Origin: Egerieenecus sp048201975
Lineage (GTDB): Bacteria > Bacillota > Clostridia > Christensenellales > Aristaeellaceae
Assembly: GCA_048201975.1 (NCBI GenBank)
Contig: DBFBGQ010000015.1
Span: 1 to 6,111, forward strand
Length of the DNA stretch: 6,111 nucleotides
Direction of reading: 5' to 3'
Shown here: piece by piece, positions 1 through 5,309 of the stretch
Numbering within the stretch: position 1 is the stretch's first letter
How the letters are laid out: the number at the start of each line of letters is the position of its first letter
Program-made: the position numbers and the translations under genes
The notes under the pieces: model-generated
Databases searched by the model: none
Told to the model about the DNA's origin: nothing
Seen by the model: only the letters and a program-made list of their open reading frames with translations

Positions 1-57
1 GACCTGGAGGCATTGATTGCCGAAGCGGTGGAAGGCACGGAAATCGTGCAGGTCTAA
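1..57 (+). CDS. C-terminal end of an unidentified protein (partial)
   Basis: An open frame runs from the window edge and ends at TAA (55-57). It encodes the last 18 residues of a protein, DLEALIAEAVEGTEIVQV. The tail is acidic and would suit the end of a soluble protein, but it is too short to assign to a family. The other two + frames either stop at once or continue antisense into bofA. Its stop codon overlaps the stop codon of bofA on the opposite strand by 4 bases, so the two genes are convergent, with no room for a terminator between them. The reading is likely because the frame ends exactly at the bofA boundary; the function is unknown. Confidence 0.5.
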   Translation, partial: DLEALIAEAVEGTEIVQV

Positions 58-311
58 AGCAGCTGGAGCACCAGCAGCATGCAGGCCCCCGGCAGCCCCA
101 GGGAGCCGGCCGCGTACATGGAGAACAGATTGACGCCGAGGCGTTGCGCGGAGAACGCGCCGTTCCAGCAAAGCAGCAGGGCCAGCCCCAGTAGAAGCCG
201 CTCCATGGTTCGCGCCGCCAGGGTGTCCGGGCGGTAAAACCGGCTGAGCAGATAGAGGGCTGCCGCCACCGCCGCCAGCAGGGCCACCAACCGCAAATTC
301 ACCTGGACCAT
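54..311 (-). CDS. bofA: BofA-family pro-sigma-K processing inhibitor
   Basis: This 85-residue membrane protein resembles BofA, which during sporulation sits in the outer forespore membrane and restrains the intramembrane protease SpoIVFB, delaying activation of mother-cell sigma-K. The sequence shows a hydrophobic N-terminal segment (about residues 5-22), a basic linker (23-37), a second membrane segment (about 38-50) ending in CWN, and the family's C-terminal block, LGVNLFSMY followed by GSLGLPG and a hydrophobic end (59-85). From memory, Asn48, Asn61 and Thr64 of B. subtilis BofA matter for inhibition; here N50, N61 and S64 occupy similar places (inference, no alignment run). The length matches the family (about 85-90 aa). 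The ATG start has AGGAGG at 321-326 with a 9-base spacer. It diverges from cggR, and I see no recR next to it, where bofA often lies. Confidence 0.8.
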   Translation of the reverse strand: MVQVNLRLVALLAAVAAALYLLSRFYRPDTLAARTMERLLLGLALLLCWNGAFSAQRLGVNLFSMYAAGSLGLPGACMLLVLQLL

Positions 312-398
312 CGCACATCCCCTCCTGACATTACCCTATGCGCCCGCGCTGGCGTATACCCCGAAAAAGCAGAAATTTCACAAACCTATCCCCGGGAC

Positions 399-427
399 TT
401 GCGGAACCTGCTGGAATATGGTAAAAT
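399..427 (+). promoter_or_regulatory. Likely sigma-A promoter of the cggR operon
   Basis: A -35-like TTGCGG (399-404) is followed after exactly 17 bases by TAAAAT (422-427). The -10 is preceded by TG one base upstream (419-420), an extended -10 element that can compensate for the weak -35. Transcription would begin near 434, giving a leader of about 54 bases before the cggR start at 488. The region is more A+T-rich than its surroundings. This is the best-formed promoter in the window and is correctly placed for cggR-pgk-tpiA. Confidence 0.6.
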
Positions 428-430
428 AAT

Positions 431-466
431 CGGGACGTAAATGGACCAGTGGGGCGCGCGATGGCC
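431..466 (+). promoter_or_regulatory. Possible CggR operator at the transcription start
   Basis: The B. subtilis operator is CGGGAC-N6-TGTC-N4-CGGGAC-N6-TGTC. Here a perfect CGGGAC (431-436) is followed with the same spacing by GGAC (443-446), GGGGCG (451-456) and GGCC (463-466). The first hexamer is exact and the later parts are degenerate. The position, straddling the predicted start site just downstream of the -10, matches the B. subtilis arrangement. A second exact CGGGAC lies at 393-398, directly before the -35, 38 bases upstream of the first. The match is suggestive; in a G+C-rich background the degenerate parts carry little weight. Confidence 0.4.
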
Positions 467-473
467 CGCGGGG

Positions 474-480
474 GGAGGAG
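474..480 (+). promoter_or_regulatory. Ribosome binding site that sets the cggR start
   Basis: GGAGGAG lies 7 bases before ATG 488. In-frame GTG 449 and ATG 461 are further upstream but have no such site, and would add an Arg/Gly-rich extension encoded by the leader itself. Confidence 0.75.
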
Positions 481-487
481 AATTTCC

Positions 488-1522
488 ATGCAGGAGGATT
501 TCCTGGCGCTGATGCGGCAGCTCGGCCCGGATCTTGCTGCGGAAATGGCCCGCCGGGCATTGGTGCTGGAACGCATTGCCGCGCTTTCGCCCGTGGGCAG
601 GCGGCAGTTGGCTGCCCGGCTGAATCTGCCGGAGCGGGAGATCCGCTCCGTGGCAACCTTTCTCAAGGATGAAGGCTTCATAAACCTGGACGCCGCAGGC
701 ATGACGCTTACGCCGAAGGCGGAGAGCGTCCTTCCCAGCGCGCGGGAATTCAGCCGCGCCATGCGGGGATTGACCGCGCTGGAAACGCAGCTGGCCGCGG
801 CGCTGCATATCGGCCGCGTTTACGTGGTAGCGGGGGATTTTGACCAGGATGACCGGGTGCTCCAGGATGTGGGCCGCGTGGCGGCGCAGCGGGTGCGCAC
901 GCTGCTGCAAAGCGGAAGCACCCTGGCGGTGACCGGCGGGGCGACCATGGCGCAGGTGGCGCATTTCATGCAGTCGCCAACGCCCATGAATGTGATGGTG
1001 GTTCCCGCTCGGGGCGGCATGGGCCGCGCCGTGGAGACACAGGCCAATACCCTGGCGGCCGAGATCGCCCGGAGAATCGGCGGGCATCACCGGCTGATGC
1101 ATTTGCCGGACCACATGGACGCGGCGGCCATGCAGGAAATGTGCAAGCTGCCGGAAATCAAAGAGGCGCTGGAGCGCCTGCAGCGTGCGGACGTGCTGCT
1201 GCACGGCATCGGCCGTGCGGACGACATGGCCCGGGACAGGCAGATGTCCATGCCGCAGCTCAAGCAGCTTATGGAAAAGGGCGCGGTGGCCGAGGCCTTT
1301 GGCTATTACTTCGACCAGCAGGGCAATTGCCTTTATTCCGCCTCCAGCGTGGGGGTGGACCTTAACCGGCTCCCGCCTTCCTGCCAGATGGTGGCGGTGG
1401 CTGCCGGGCGCAGAAAAGGGCAGGCCATGCTGGCGGTGCTCCAGCGTTATCAGCACGCCATGCTGATCACTGACGAGGGCGCAGCCCAGGAAATGCTTCG
1501 CCTGATGAACATAAGCGGTTGA
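488..1522 (+). CDS. cggR: CggR, central glycolytic genes repressor (SorC/DeoR superfamily)
   Basis: This 344-residue DNA-binding repressor (B. subtilis CggR is about 340 aa) controls glycolytic triose-phosphate genes and is released from DNA by fructose-1,6-bisphosphate. The N-terminus (about 24-65) reads as a winged helix-turn-helix, with SPVGRRQLAARLNLPE and a following recognition helix. The rest is the SorC-type sugar-phosphate domain, with GDFDQDDRVLQDVGR (117-130), the phosphate-loop-like AVTGGATM (147-154), VPARGGMG (172-179), QANTLAAEIA (185-194), LLHGIGRA (237-244), EAFGYYFDQQG (269-279) and a C-terminal ITDEGAA (327-333). These follow Bacillus CggR closely in order and spacing. It is the first gene of the operon with pgk and tpiA and probably represses itself. 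Oddly, gapA does not follow it. Confidence 0.93.
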   Translation: MQEDFLALMRQLGPDLAAEMARRALVLERIAALSPVGRRQLAARLNLPEREIRSVATFLKDEGFINLDAAGMTLTPKAESVLPSAREFSRAMRGLTALETQLAAALHIGRVYVVAGDFDQDDRVLQDVGRVAAQRVRTLLQSGSTLAVTGGATMAQVAHFMQSPTPMNVMVVPARGGMGRAVETQANTLAAEIARRIGGHHRLMHLPDHMDAAAMQEMCKLPEIKEALERLQRADVLLHGIGRADDMARDRQMSMPQLKQLMEKGAVAEAFGYYFDQQGNCLYSASSVGVDLNRLPPSCQMVAVAAGRRKGQAMLAVLQRYQHAMLITDEGAAQEMLRLMNISG

Positions 1523-1526
1523 TTGC

Positions 1527-1560
1527 ACGGCTTTTTCGGAGCGTCGCGCTCCGGGGCCGT
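1527..1560 (+). promoter_or_regulatory. Hairpin between cggR and pgk
   Basis: Five bases after the cggR stop begins a two-part stem. The outer arms are ACGGC (1527-1531) and GCCGT (1556-1560). The inner arms are a perfect 7-bp CGGAGCG (1537-1543) and CGCTCCG (1547-1553) closing a TCG loop. TTTTT and GG form an asymmetric internal loop. No T-run follows, so it is not a standard terminator on either strand. In B. subtilis, the cggR-gapA transcript is cut near the end of cggR and a stem-loop protects the downstream part; a similar processing or stabilising role is a reasonable inference here. Confidence 0.6.
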
Positions 1561-1593
1561 TGGCAATAGAATTCACAGGAAGTAACAGAAATC

Positions 1594-1600
1594 AAAGGAG
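1594..1600 (+). promoter_or_regulatory. Ribosome binding site that sets the pgk start
   Basis: AAAGGAG sits 8 bases before ATG 1609. The in-frame GTG at 1600 overlaps this site, so it cannot be the start. Confidence 0.8.
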
Positions 1601-1608
1601 TGTGCACC

Positions 1609-2799
1609 ATGGCCAAGAAGACGATTGATGACATTCAGGTTGCCGGCAAGCGGGTTCTGGTTCGCTGCGATTTCAACGTCCCCATGCAGGATGGAAAAAT
1701 CACCAGCGACAAGCGCATCGTGGCGGCGCTGCCCACCATCAAGAAGCTGATCGCCGACGGCGGCAAGGTGATTCTGTGCAGCCACCTGGGCAAGCCCAAG
1801 AACGGCCCGGAGGCTAAGTTCTCCCTTGCGCCCGTGGCGGAGCGTCTCTCCGACTACCTGGATAAGCCCGTTGTGTTTGCCGATGACGATAACGTGGTGG
1901 GCGAAAAAGCCAAGGCTGCCGTGGCCGCCATGAAGGACGGCGACGTGGTGCTGCTGCAGAATACCCGCTTCCGCAAGGAAGAGACCAAGAACGTGGAGGA
2001 ATTCTCCAAGGAGCTCGCTTCCCTGGCGGATTGCTACGTGGATGACGCCTTCGGCTCCTGCCACCGGGCGCACTGCTCCACCGAGGGCGTGACCAAGTTC
2101 CTCTCTCCCTGCGTTGCCGGCTACCTGATCGGCAAGGAGCTGTCCATCATGGGCAAGGCGCTGGAGGATCCGGCCCGTCCCTTCGTGGCGGTGCTGGGCG
2201 GCGCGAAGGTCTCCGACAAGATCGGCGTGATCAACAACCTGCTGGAGAAGGTGGACACCCTGATCATCGGCGGCGGCATGAGCTACACCTTCCAGGTGGC
2301 TCTGGGCGGCCATGTGGGCAAGTCCCTGCTGGAGCAGGATAAGGTGGAGCTGGCCAAGGAACTGATGGAAAAGGCCAAGGCCAAGAAGGTCAAGCTGCTC
2401 CTGCCCGTGGACAACGAGGCCGGCGACAGCTTCTCCAACGATTGCATGCGCATCACCGTGCACTCCAAGGAAATCCCTGAAAACTTCGAAGGCATGGACA
2501 TTGGCCCCAAGACCCGGGTGATCTTCGCCAACGAAGTGGTCAACGCCGGCACGGTGGTCTGGAACGGCCCCATGGGCGTGTTCGAGTTTGACAACTTCGC
2601 TGTGGGTACCCGCGCCATTGCCAAGGCCATGGCGGAGTGCCAGGGCGTAACCATCATCGGCGGCGGCGACAGCGCGGCGGCTATCGAGCAGATGGGCTTT
2701 GCCGACAAGGTAACCCATGTGTCCACCGGCGGCGGCGCTTCCCTGGAGTTCCTGGAAGGCAAGACCCTGCCCGGCGTTGCCTGCCTGGACGAGAAATAA
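1609..2799 (+). CDS. pgk: Phosphoglycerate kinase
   Basis: This cytosolic glycolytic enzyme transfers the acyl phosphate of 1,3-bisphosphoglycerate to ADP, giving 3-phosphoglycerate and ATP. Its 396 residues fit the usual bacterial length. The N-terminal substrate lobe has RCDFNVP (19-25), DKRI (34-37), SHLGKPK (58-64), NTRF (118-121) and DDAFGSCHRAHCSTEG (145-160). The C-terminal nucleotide lobe has LGGAKVSDKIGV (196-207), GGGMSYTF (221-228), LPVDNEAGD (265-273), WNGPMGVFE (318-326), GGGDSAAA (351-358) and STGGGASLEF (372-381). K62 stands where many homologues have Arg (HLGRP), a conservative change. Nine cysteines, including C151 and C156 in the substrate motif, are more than usual in my experience of the family. 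The gene lies 86 bases after cggR and 93 before tpiA, so it is probably co-transcribed. Confidence 0.97.
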   Translation: MAKKTIDDIQVAGKRVLVRCDFNVPMQDGKITSDKRIVAALPTIKKLIADGGKVILCSHLGKPKNGPEAKFSLAPVAERLSDYLDKPVVFADDDNVVGEKAKAAVAAMKDGDVVLLQNTRFRKEETKNVEEFSKELASLADCYVDDAFGSCHRAHCSTEGVTKFLSPCVAGYLIGKELSIMGKALEDPARPFVAVLGGAKVSDKIGVINNLLEKVDTLIIGGGMSYTFQVALGGHVGKSLLEQDKVELAKELMEKAKAKKVKLLLPVDNEAGDSFSNDCMRITVHSKEIPENFEGMDIGPKTRVIFANEVVNAGTVVWNGPMGVFEFDNFAVGTRAIAKAMAECQGVTIIGGGDSAAAIEQMGFADKVTHVSTGGGASLEFLEGKTLPGVACLDEK

Positions 2800-2806
2800 G
2801 CATTCG

Positions 2807-2850
2807 CGCAGGGGACGGCCTTCCCGTAGAAGGCCGCCTCCTGCGATTTT
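2807..2850 (+). promoter_or_regulatory. Attenuator-like hairpin between pgk and tpiA
   Basis: Just after pgk, CGCAGG (2807-2812) pairs with CCTGCG (2840-2845), and GGCCTTC (2817-2823) pairs perfectly with GAAGGCC (2829-2835) around a CCGTA loop. A short, partly unpaired region lies between the two stems. Only four Ts (2847-2850) follow, so full termination is unlikely; partial termination, or protection of the pgk mRNA 3' end, fits better. tpiA starts 43 bases further on. Confidence 0.6.
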
Positions 2851-2892
2851 CTGACCGGAGCGTCAACTTTACAAGGAAAGAGGAATGGGATC

Positions 2893-3645
2893 ATGCGTAA
2901 GGCAATTATTGCCGGTAACTGGAAAATGAACAAAACTCCCGCCGAGGCGGCCGCCCTGGTGGAAGAGCTCAAACCCCTGGTGAAGGACGCCATCTGCGAC
3001 GTGGTGGTATGCGTTCCCGCGGTGGATTTCGCCGCCGTGAAGGAAGCCGCCGCCGGCAGCAACATCCACCTGGGCGCGCAGAACGTCCATTGGAAGGAGT
3101 CCGGCGCCTATACCGGCGAGCTGAGCGCCGAGATGCTCAAGGCCTCCGGGGTGGAATATGTGATCATCGGCCACAGTGAGCGCCGCCAGTACTTCGGGGA
3201 GACCGACGCCACGGTGAATCAGCGCGTGCTGGCCGCGGTGCAGGCGGGGCTGAAGGTCATCCTGTGCGTGGGCGAGATGAAGGCTGAACGCGAGGCTGGC
3301 TATACCGACGCCCTGGTGGAATACCAGACGCTGATTGCCCTTACCGGTCTGACCGGCGAGCAGGTGGCGGATGTGGTGATTGCTTACGAGCCCGTGTGGG
3401 CCATCGGCACCGGCTTGACCGCCACCGACGAGCAGGCAAACGAGACCATCGGCGTGATCCGCAAGGCTATTGCCCGGAAGTATGGCCAGGAAATTGCCGA
3501 CAAGATCCGCATTCAGTACGGCGGGAGCATGAATCCCAAGAATGTCAAGGGCCTGATGGCGCAGCCGGAGATTGACGGCGGCCTGATTGGCGGCGCGTCG
3601 CTGAAGGCGCCTGACTTCTCCCTGGTTGTGAATTACGACAAATAA
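2893..3645 (+). CDS. tpiA: Triose-phosphate isomerase
   Basis: This enzyme interconverts dihydroxyacetone phosphate and glyceraldehyde-3-phosphate in the cytosol. The 250-residue length is typical of the single-domain TIM barrel. All catalytic elements are visible: GNWKMN with Lys11, IIGHSERR with catalytic His94, AYEPVWAIGTG with catalytic Glu166 and the mobile loop (about 167-174), and the phosphate-binding QYGGS (208-212) and GGLIGGASL (229-237). The ATG start follows an AAAGAGG site (2877-2883) with a 9-base spacer; a nearer ATG at 2885 is out of frame. It is the last gene of the cggR-pgk-tpiA unit, with a strong terminator 20 bases after its stop. In relatives, gpm and eno often follow; they do not here. 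Confidence 0.97.
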   Translation: MRKAIIAGNWKMNKTPAEAAALVEELKPLVKDAICDVVVCVPAVDFAAVKEAAAGSNIHLGAQNVHWKESGAYTGELSAEMLKASGVEYVIIGHSERRQYFGETDATVNQRVLAAVQAGLKVILCVGEMKAEREAGYTDALVEYQTLIALTGLTGEQVADVVIAYEPVWAIGTGLTATDEQANETIGVIRKAIARKYGQEIADKIRIQYGGSMNPKNVKGLMAQPEIDGGLIGGASLKAPDFSLVVNYDK

Positions 3646-3665
3646 ACCGAACCGCGCATATGCCG

Positions 3666-3702
3666 GCGCCTGCCGGGCTCAAGGCCCTGCAGGCGCTTTT
3701 TT
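3666..3702 (+). terminator. Rho-independent terminator of the cggR-pgk-tpiA operon
   Basis: GCGCCTGC (3666-3673) pairs perfectly with GCAGGCGC (3689-3696). GGGC (3675-3678) and GCCC (3684-3687) extend the stem inward past one C-T mismatch, and six Ts (3697-3702) follow directly. This is a canonical strong terminator. Confidence 0.92.
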
Positions 3703-3705
3703 ATG

Positions 3706-3718
3706 GGCAAAGCGCCTG
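3706..3718 (+). repeat. Direct repeat GGCAAAGCGCCTG, copy 1
   Basis: A 13-base repeat recurs exactly at 3803-3815, 97 bases downstream; both copies are preceded by ATGG with a one-base difference in length. AAAGCGCCTG (3709-3718) is also a perfect 10-base complement of the terminator's second arm and first Ts (3690-3699), so an alternative hairpin could form. Confidence 0.75.
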
Positions 3719-3802
3719 TAGAGATCAGGCATGGAGAAATTTTTCTGGATTTTTTCGCCGCTTCATGGTATCGTGGAAAAGGCCGGAGCAGGCCGCGCCC
3801 AT

Positions 3803-3815
3803 GGCAAAGCGCCTG
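3803..3815 (+). repeat. Direct repeat GGCAAAGCGCCTG, copy 2
   Basis: This is an exact copy of 3706-3718. With the following C, AAAGCGCCTGC (3806-3816) is also complementary to the terminator's second arm plus three Ts (3689-3699). Confidence 0.75.
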
Positions 3816-3942
3816 CATCCGCCCAAGATCGCGCGCCCGTTCGCCGGAAAAGTGGAGGAGCGCCACGCCGATGCGCGCAGGATGTCCGTATATCCTTTTC
3901 ATTTCCGCCATCATTCACCCTGCGGTATGCTGGCGCGTCCTT

Positions 3943-3960
3943 CCTTGCCGGCCTTGCCGG
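3943..3960 (+). repeat. Tandem repeat of CCTTGCCGG (two copies)
   Basis: Two perfect adjacent copies, 3943-3951 and 3952-3960, lie 27 bases before the synthase start, within its probable leader. They could be a small operator or chance in G+C-rich sequence. Confidence 0.6.
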
Positions 3961-3968
3961 GCGGCATG

Positions 3969-3975
3969 AAAGGAG
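3969..3975 (+). promoter_or_regulatory. Ribosome binding site of the synthase, with a long spacer
   Basis: AAAGGAG lies 12 bases before ATG 3988, longer than the 7-9 bases elsewhere in this window. The ATG at 3977, one base after the site, is out of frame with the enzyme, and no in-frame start exists upstream. Start 3988 is therefore kept, with translation perhaps moderate. Confidence 0.65.
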
Positions 3976-3987
3976 CATGGATCAACC

Positions 3988-5238
3988 ATGGATGCACCAT
4001 TCCAACAGGCAGAACGGATCACCCAATTTGAACAGACGCCGGAGTACCAGCAATTTCTGGCGCGAAAGGAGGCGCTGCTCTCCGAAACAGGCAATCCCTA
4101 TTTCATTGCCCACGATTCTCCGCTGACGGATCGAAGCCTCATGGACGGACAGTGGGTGCTCAACTTTGGCAGCTACAACTATGCAGGCATGTCCGGCCGG
4201 CAAGAGGTATCCGACGCAGCCATCGAGGCCATCCGCCGGTACGGAACCTCTGCCTCGGGCAGCCGGCTGCTGGCCGGTGAGAAGACCCTGGACCGGGAGC
4301 TGGAGCGGGCCATAGCACAGTGGAAGCATGCGGAGGACGCCCTGGTACTGGTGGGCGGTCACTCCACCAACGTGACCTTCGTGGGCAATTTTTGCCACGA
4401 TGGAGACCTGATCCTTTACGACGCGCTGATCCACAACTCCGTCGCCGAGGGCTGCCGCCTGGCGCACGCTACGGCCCGTCCCTTCCCGCACAATGACTGG
4501 CAGGCCCTGGAGCGCATTCTGGAGCGCCGGCGGGACAAGTTCCAGAAGGTATTGATCTGCGTGGAGGGCGTGTATTCCATGGACGGCGACATTGCCCCGG
4601 TGCCGGAATTCGTGCGCATCAAGAAGCAGTTCGGTTGTTTCCTGATGGTGGATGAAGCGCACTCCACATGCGTGATCGGCGAGACCGGAGGCGGCGTGGA
4701 CGAGTATTTCGGCCTGGCGCCGGAGGATATCGACATCAAAATGGGCACCCTGTCCAAGGGGTTGGGCGCCTGCGGCGGATACCTGGCTGGGTCCGCCCAC
4801 CTGATTGACTACCTGCGGTATAGCCTGCCCGGGTTTGTCTTTTCCGTGGGGATTTCCCCGGCGCTGGCTGCGGCCGCGCTGTGCGCTGTGCGGCTGATGC
4901 GGACGGATCCTTCCGTGATGGAAAACATGCGGCGCAATGTGGCGTGCTTTGCCCAGGAAGCGCGCAAGCGCCGCCTGGACATCGGCCTGGCTGGAAAGAC
5001 CGCCATACTGCCCGTGCTGGTGGGTCCGGATGCGGACGCCTGGGCGCTGTCCAATCATCTGCGGAACAAGGGCGTTTTCGTGCCCCCGGCGGTCTACCCC
5101 GCCGTACCCAGGGATCAGGCCCGCTTACGCTTCTGCGTTACCGCGGCGCATCATCCCGAGCAGATTGTCGAAGCGTTGGACAAGCTGGAGGAGGCAGCCC
5201 GGGAACTGGGCATTGATCTGCCCCGATTGCCAGCGTAA
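3988..5238 (+). CDS. PLP-dependent alpha-oxoamine synthase (BioF/Kbl/serine palmitoyltransferase family)
   Basis: Enzymes of this fold-type I family condense an amino acid with an acyl thioester, releasing CO2 to give an alpha-amino ketone. The 416 residues contain the whole signature: NFGSYNYAG (59-67), YGTSASGSRLLAGE (85-98), DALIHNS with the PLP-stacking His149, FPHND (166-170), EGVYSMDGDIAP (193-204), VDEAHS with Asp222 and His225 (221-226), and GTLSKGLG with the PLP-binding Lys257 (253-260), then CGGYLAGS. The GGHSTNVTFVG block (123-133), FPHND and the roughly 55-residue N-terminal lead resemble family members I associate with polyketide or lipid pathways, some of which use acyl carrier protein, rather than classical BioF or Kbl. 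No biotin, threonine-degradation or carrier-protein gene is nearby, so the substrate is unknown. It appears monocistronic. Confidence 0.9.
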   Translation: MDAPFQQAERITQFEQTPEYQQFLARKEALLSETGNPYFIAHDSPLTDRSLMDGQWVLNFGSYNYAGMSGRQEVSDAAIEAIRRYGTSASGSRLLAGEKTLDRELERAIAQWKHAEDALVLVGGHSTNVTFVGNFCHDGDLILYDALIHNSVAEGCRLAHATARPFPHNDWQALERILERRRDKFQKVLICVEGVYSMDGDIAPVPEFVRIKKQFGCFLMVDEAHSTCVIGETGGGVDEYFGLAPEDIDIKMGTLSKGLGACGGYLAGSAHLIDYLRYSLPGFVFSVGISPALAAAALCAVRLMRTDPSVMENMRRNVACFAQEARKRRLDIGLAGKTAILPVLVGPDADAWALSNHLRNKGVFVPPAVYPAVPRDQARLRFCVTAAHHPEQIVEALDKLEEAARELGIDLPRLPA

Positions 5239-5264
5239 GACAACTATATCACAGAGAAAAGAAG

Positions 5265-5309
5265 AGCGCCATGTCCGGGGGAAGATGCCCCGGCATGGCG
5301 CTTGATTTT
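5265..5309. terminator. Bidirectional terminator between convergent genes
   Basis: AGCGCCATG (5265-5273) pairs perfectly with CATGGCGCT (5294-5302), and CCGGGG (5275-5280) with CCCCGG (5288-5293). One T is bulged and the loop is GAAGATG, giving a 15-bp stem. On the + strand TTGATTTT follows; on the - strand the stem is followed by CTTCTTTTCTC. It can serve both the synthase gene, ending 26 bases before it, and the acetyltransferase gene, whose stop codon touches its right edge. T-runs are interrupted on both sides. Confidence 0.8.

Larger units (their letters stand above)
3703..3987. other. Noncoding stretch before the oxoamine synthase gene
   Basis: No convincing gene lies here. Short open frames on both strands have no ribosome binding site, recognisable domain or good start, and some overlap the terminator. 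The first 80 bases are T-rich, with two T-runs (3740-3744 and 3750-3755). The clearest promoter-like sequence is an extended -10, TGGTATCGT (3766-3774), without a good -35. It also holds a 13-base direct repeat and a 9-base tandem repeat, listed separately. It should contain the promoter and leader of the synthase gene; I recognise no known riboswitch or T-box. Confidence 0.6.

Noticed and set aside
1567..1572. TAGAAT resembling a -10 just before pgk
   Set aside because: There is no -35 at 16-18 bases upstream and no extended -10, so an internal pgk promoter is not supported.
386..1576. 396-codon open frame on the - strand across cggR
   Set aside because: It is antisense to an unmistakable gene, its translation is rich in His, Arg, Gln and Ala, no ribosome binding site is seen, and it follows from the G+C-rich codon pattern of the sense gene.
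1600..1602. GTG as an alternative pgk start
   Set aside because: It overlaps the ribosome binding site of the ATG at 1609 and would add three residues not expected in the family.
1573..2718. 381-codon open frame on the - strand across pgk
   Set aside because: Same artefact: antisense to pgk, with a His/Gly/Leu-rich translation showing no domain.
2283..3065. 260-codon - strand frame spanning the end of pgk and the start of tpiA
   Set aside because: It covers two real genes and the hairpin between them, has a Ser/Ala/Pro-rich translation, and no start signal.
3766..3774. TGGTATCGT as an extended -10 for the synthase gene
   Set aside because: The best sequence at the -35 position is TGGATT, a poor match, so it is mentioned only in the noncoding-region entry.
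3660..4126. Several short frames on both strands in the gap before the synthase
   Set aside because: No ribosome binding sites or domains; Arg/Pro/Ala-rich translations; some start inside the terminator hairpin or overlap the synthase start.
3982..5058. 358-codon open frame on the - strand across the synthase gene
   Set aside because: It is antisense to the synthase, compositionally biased and lacks any family signature.
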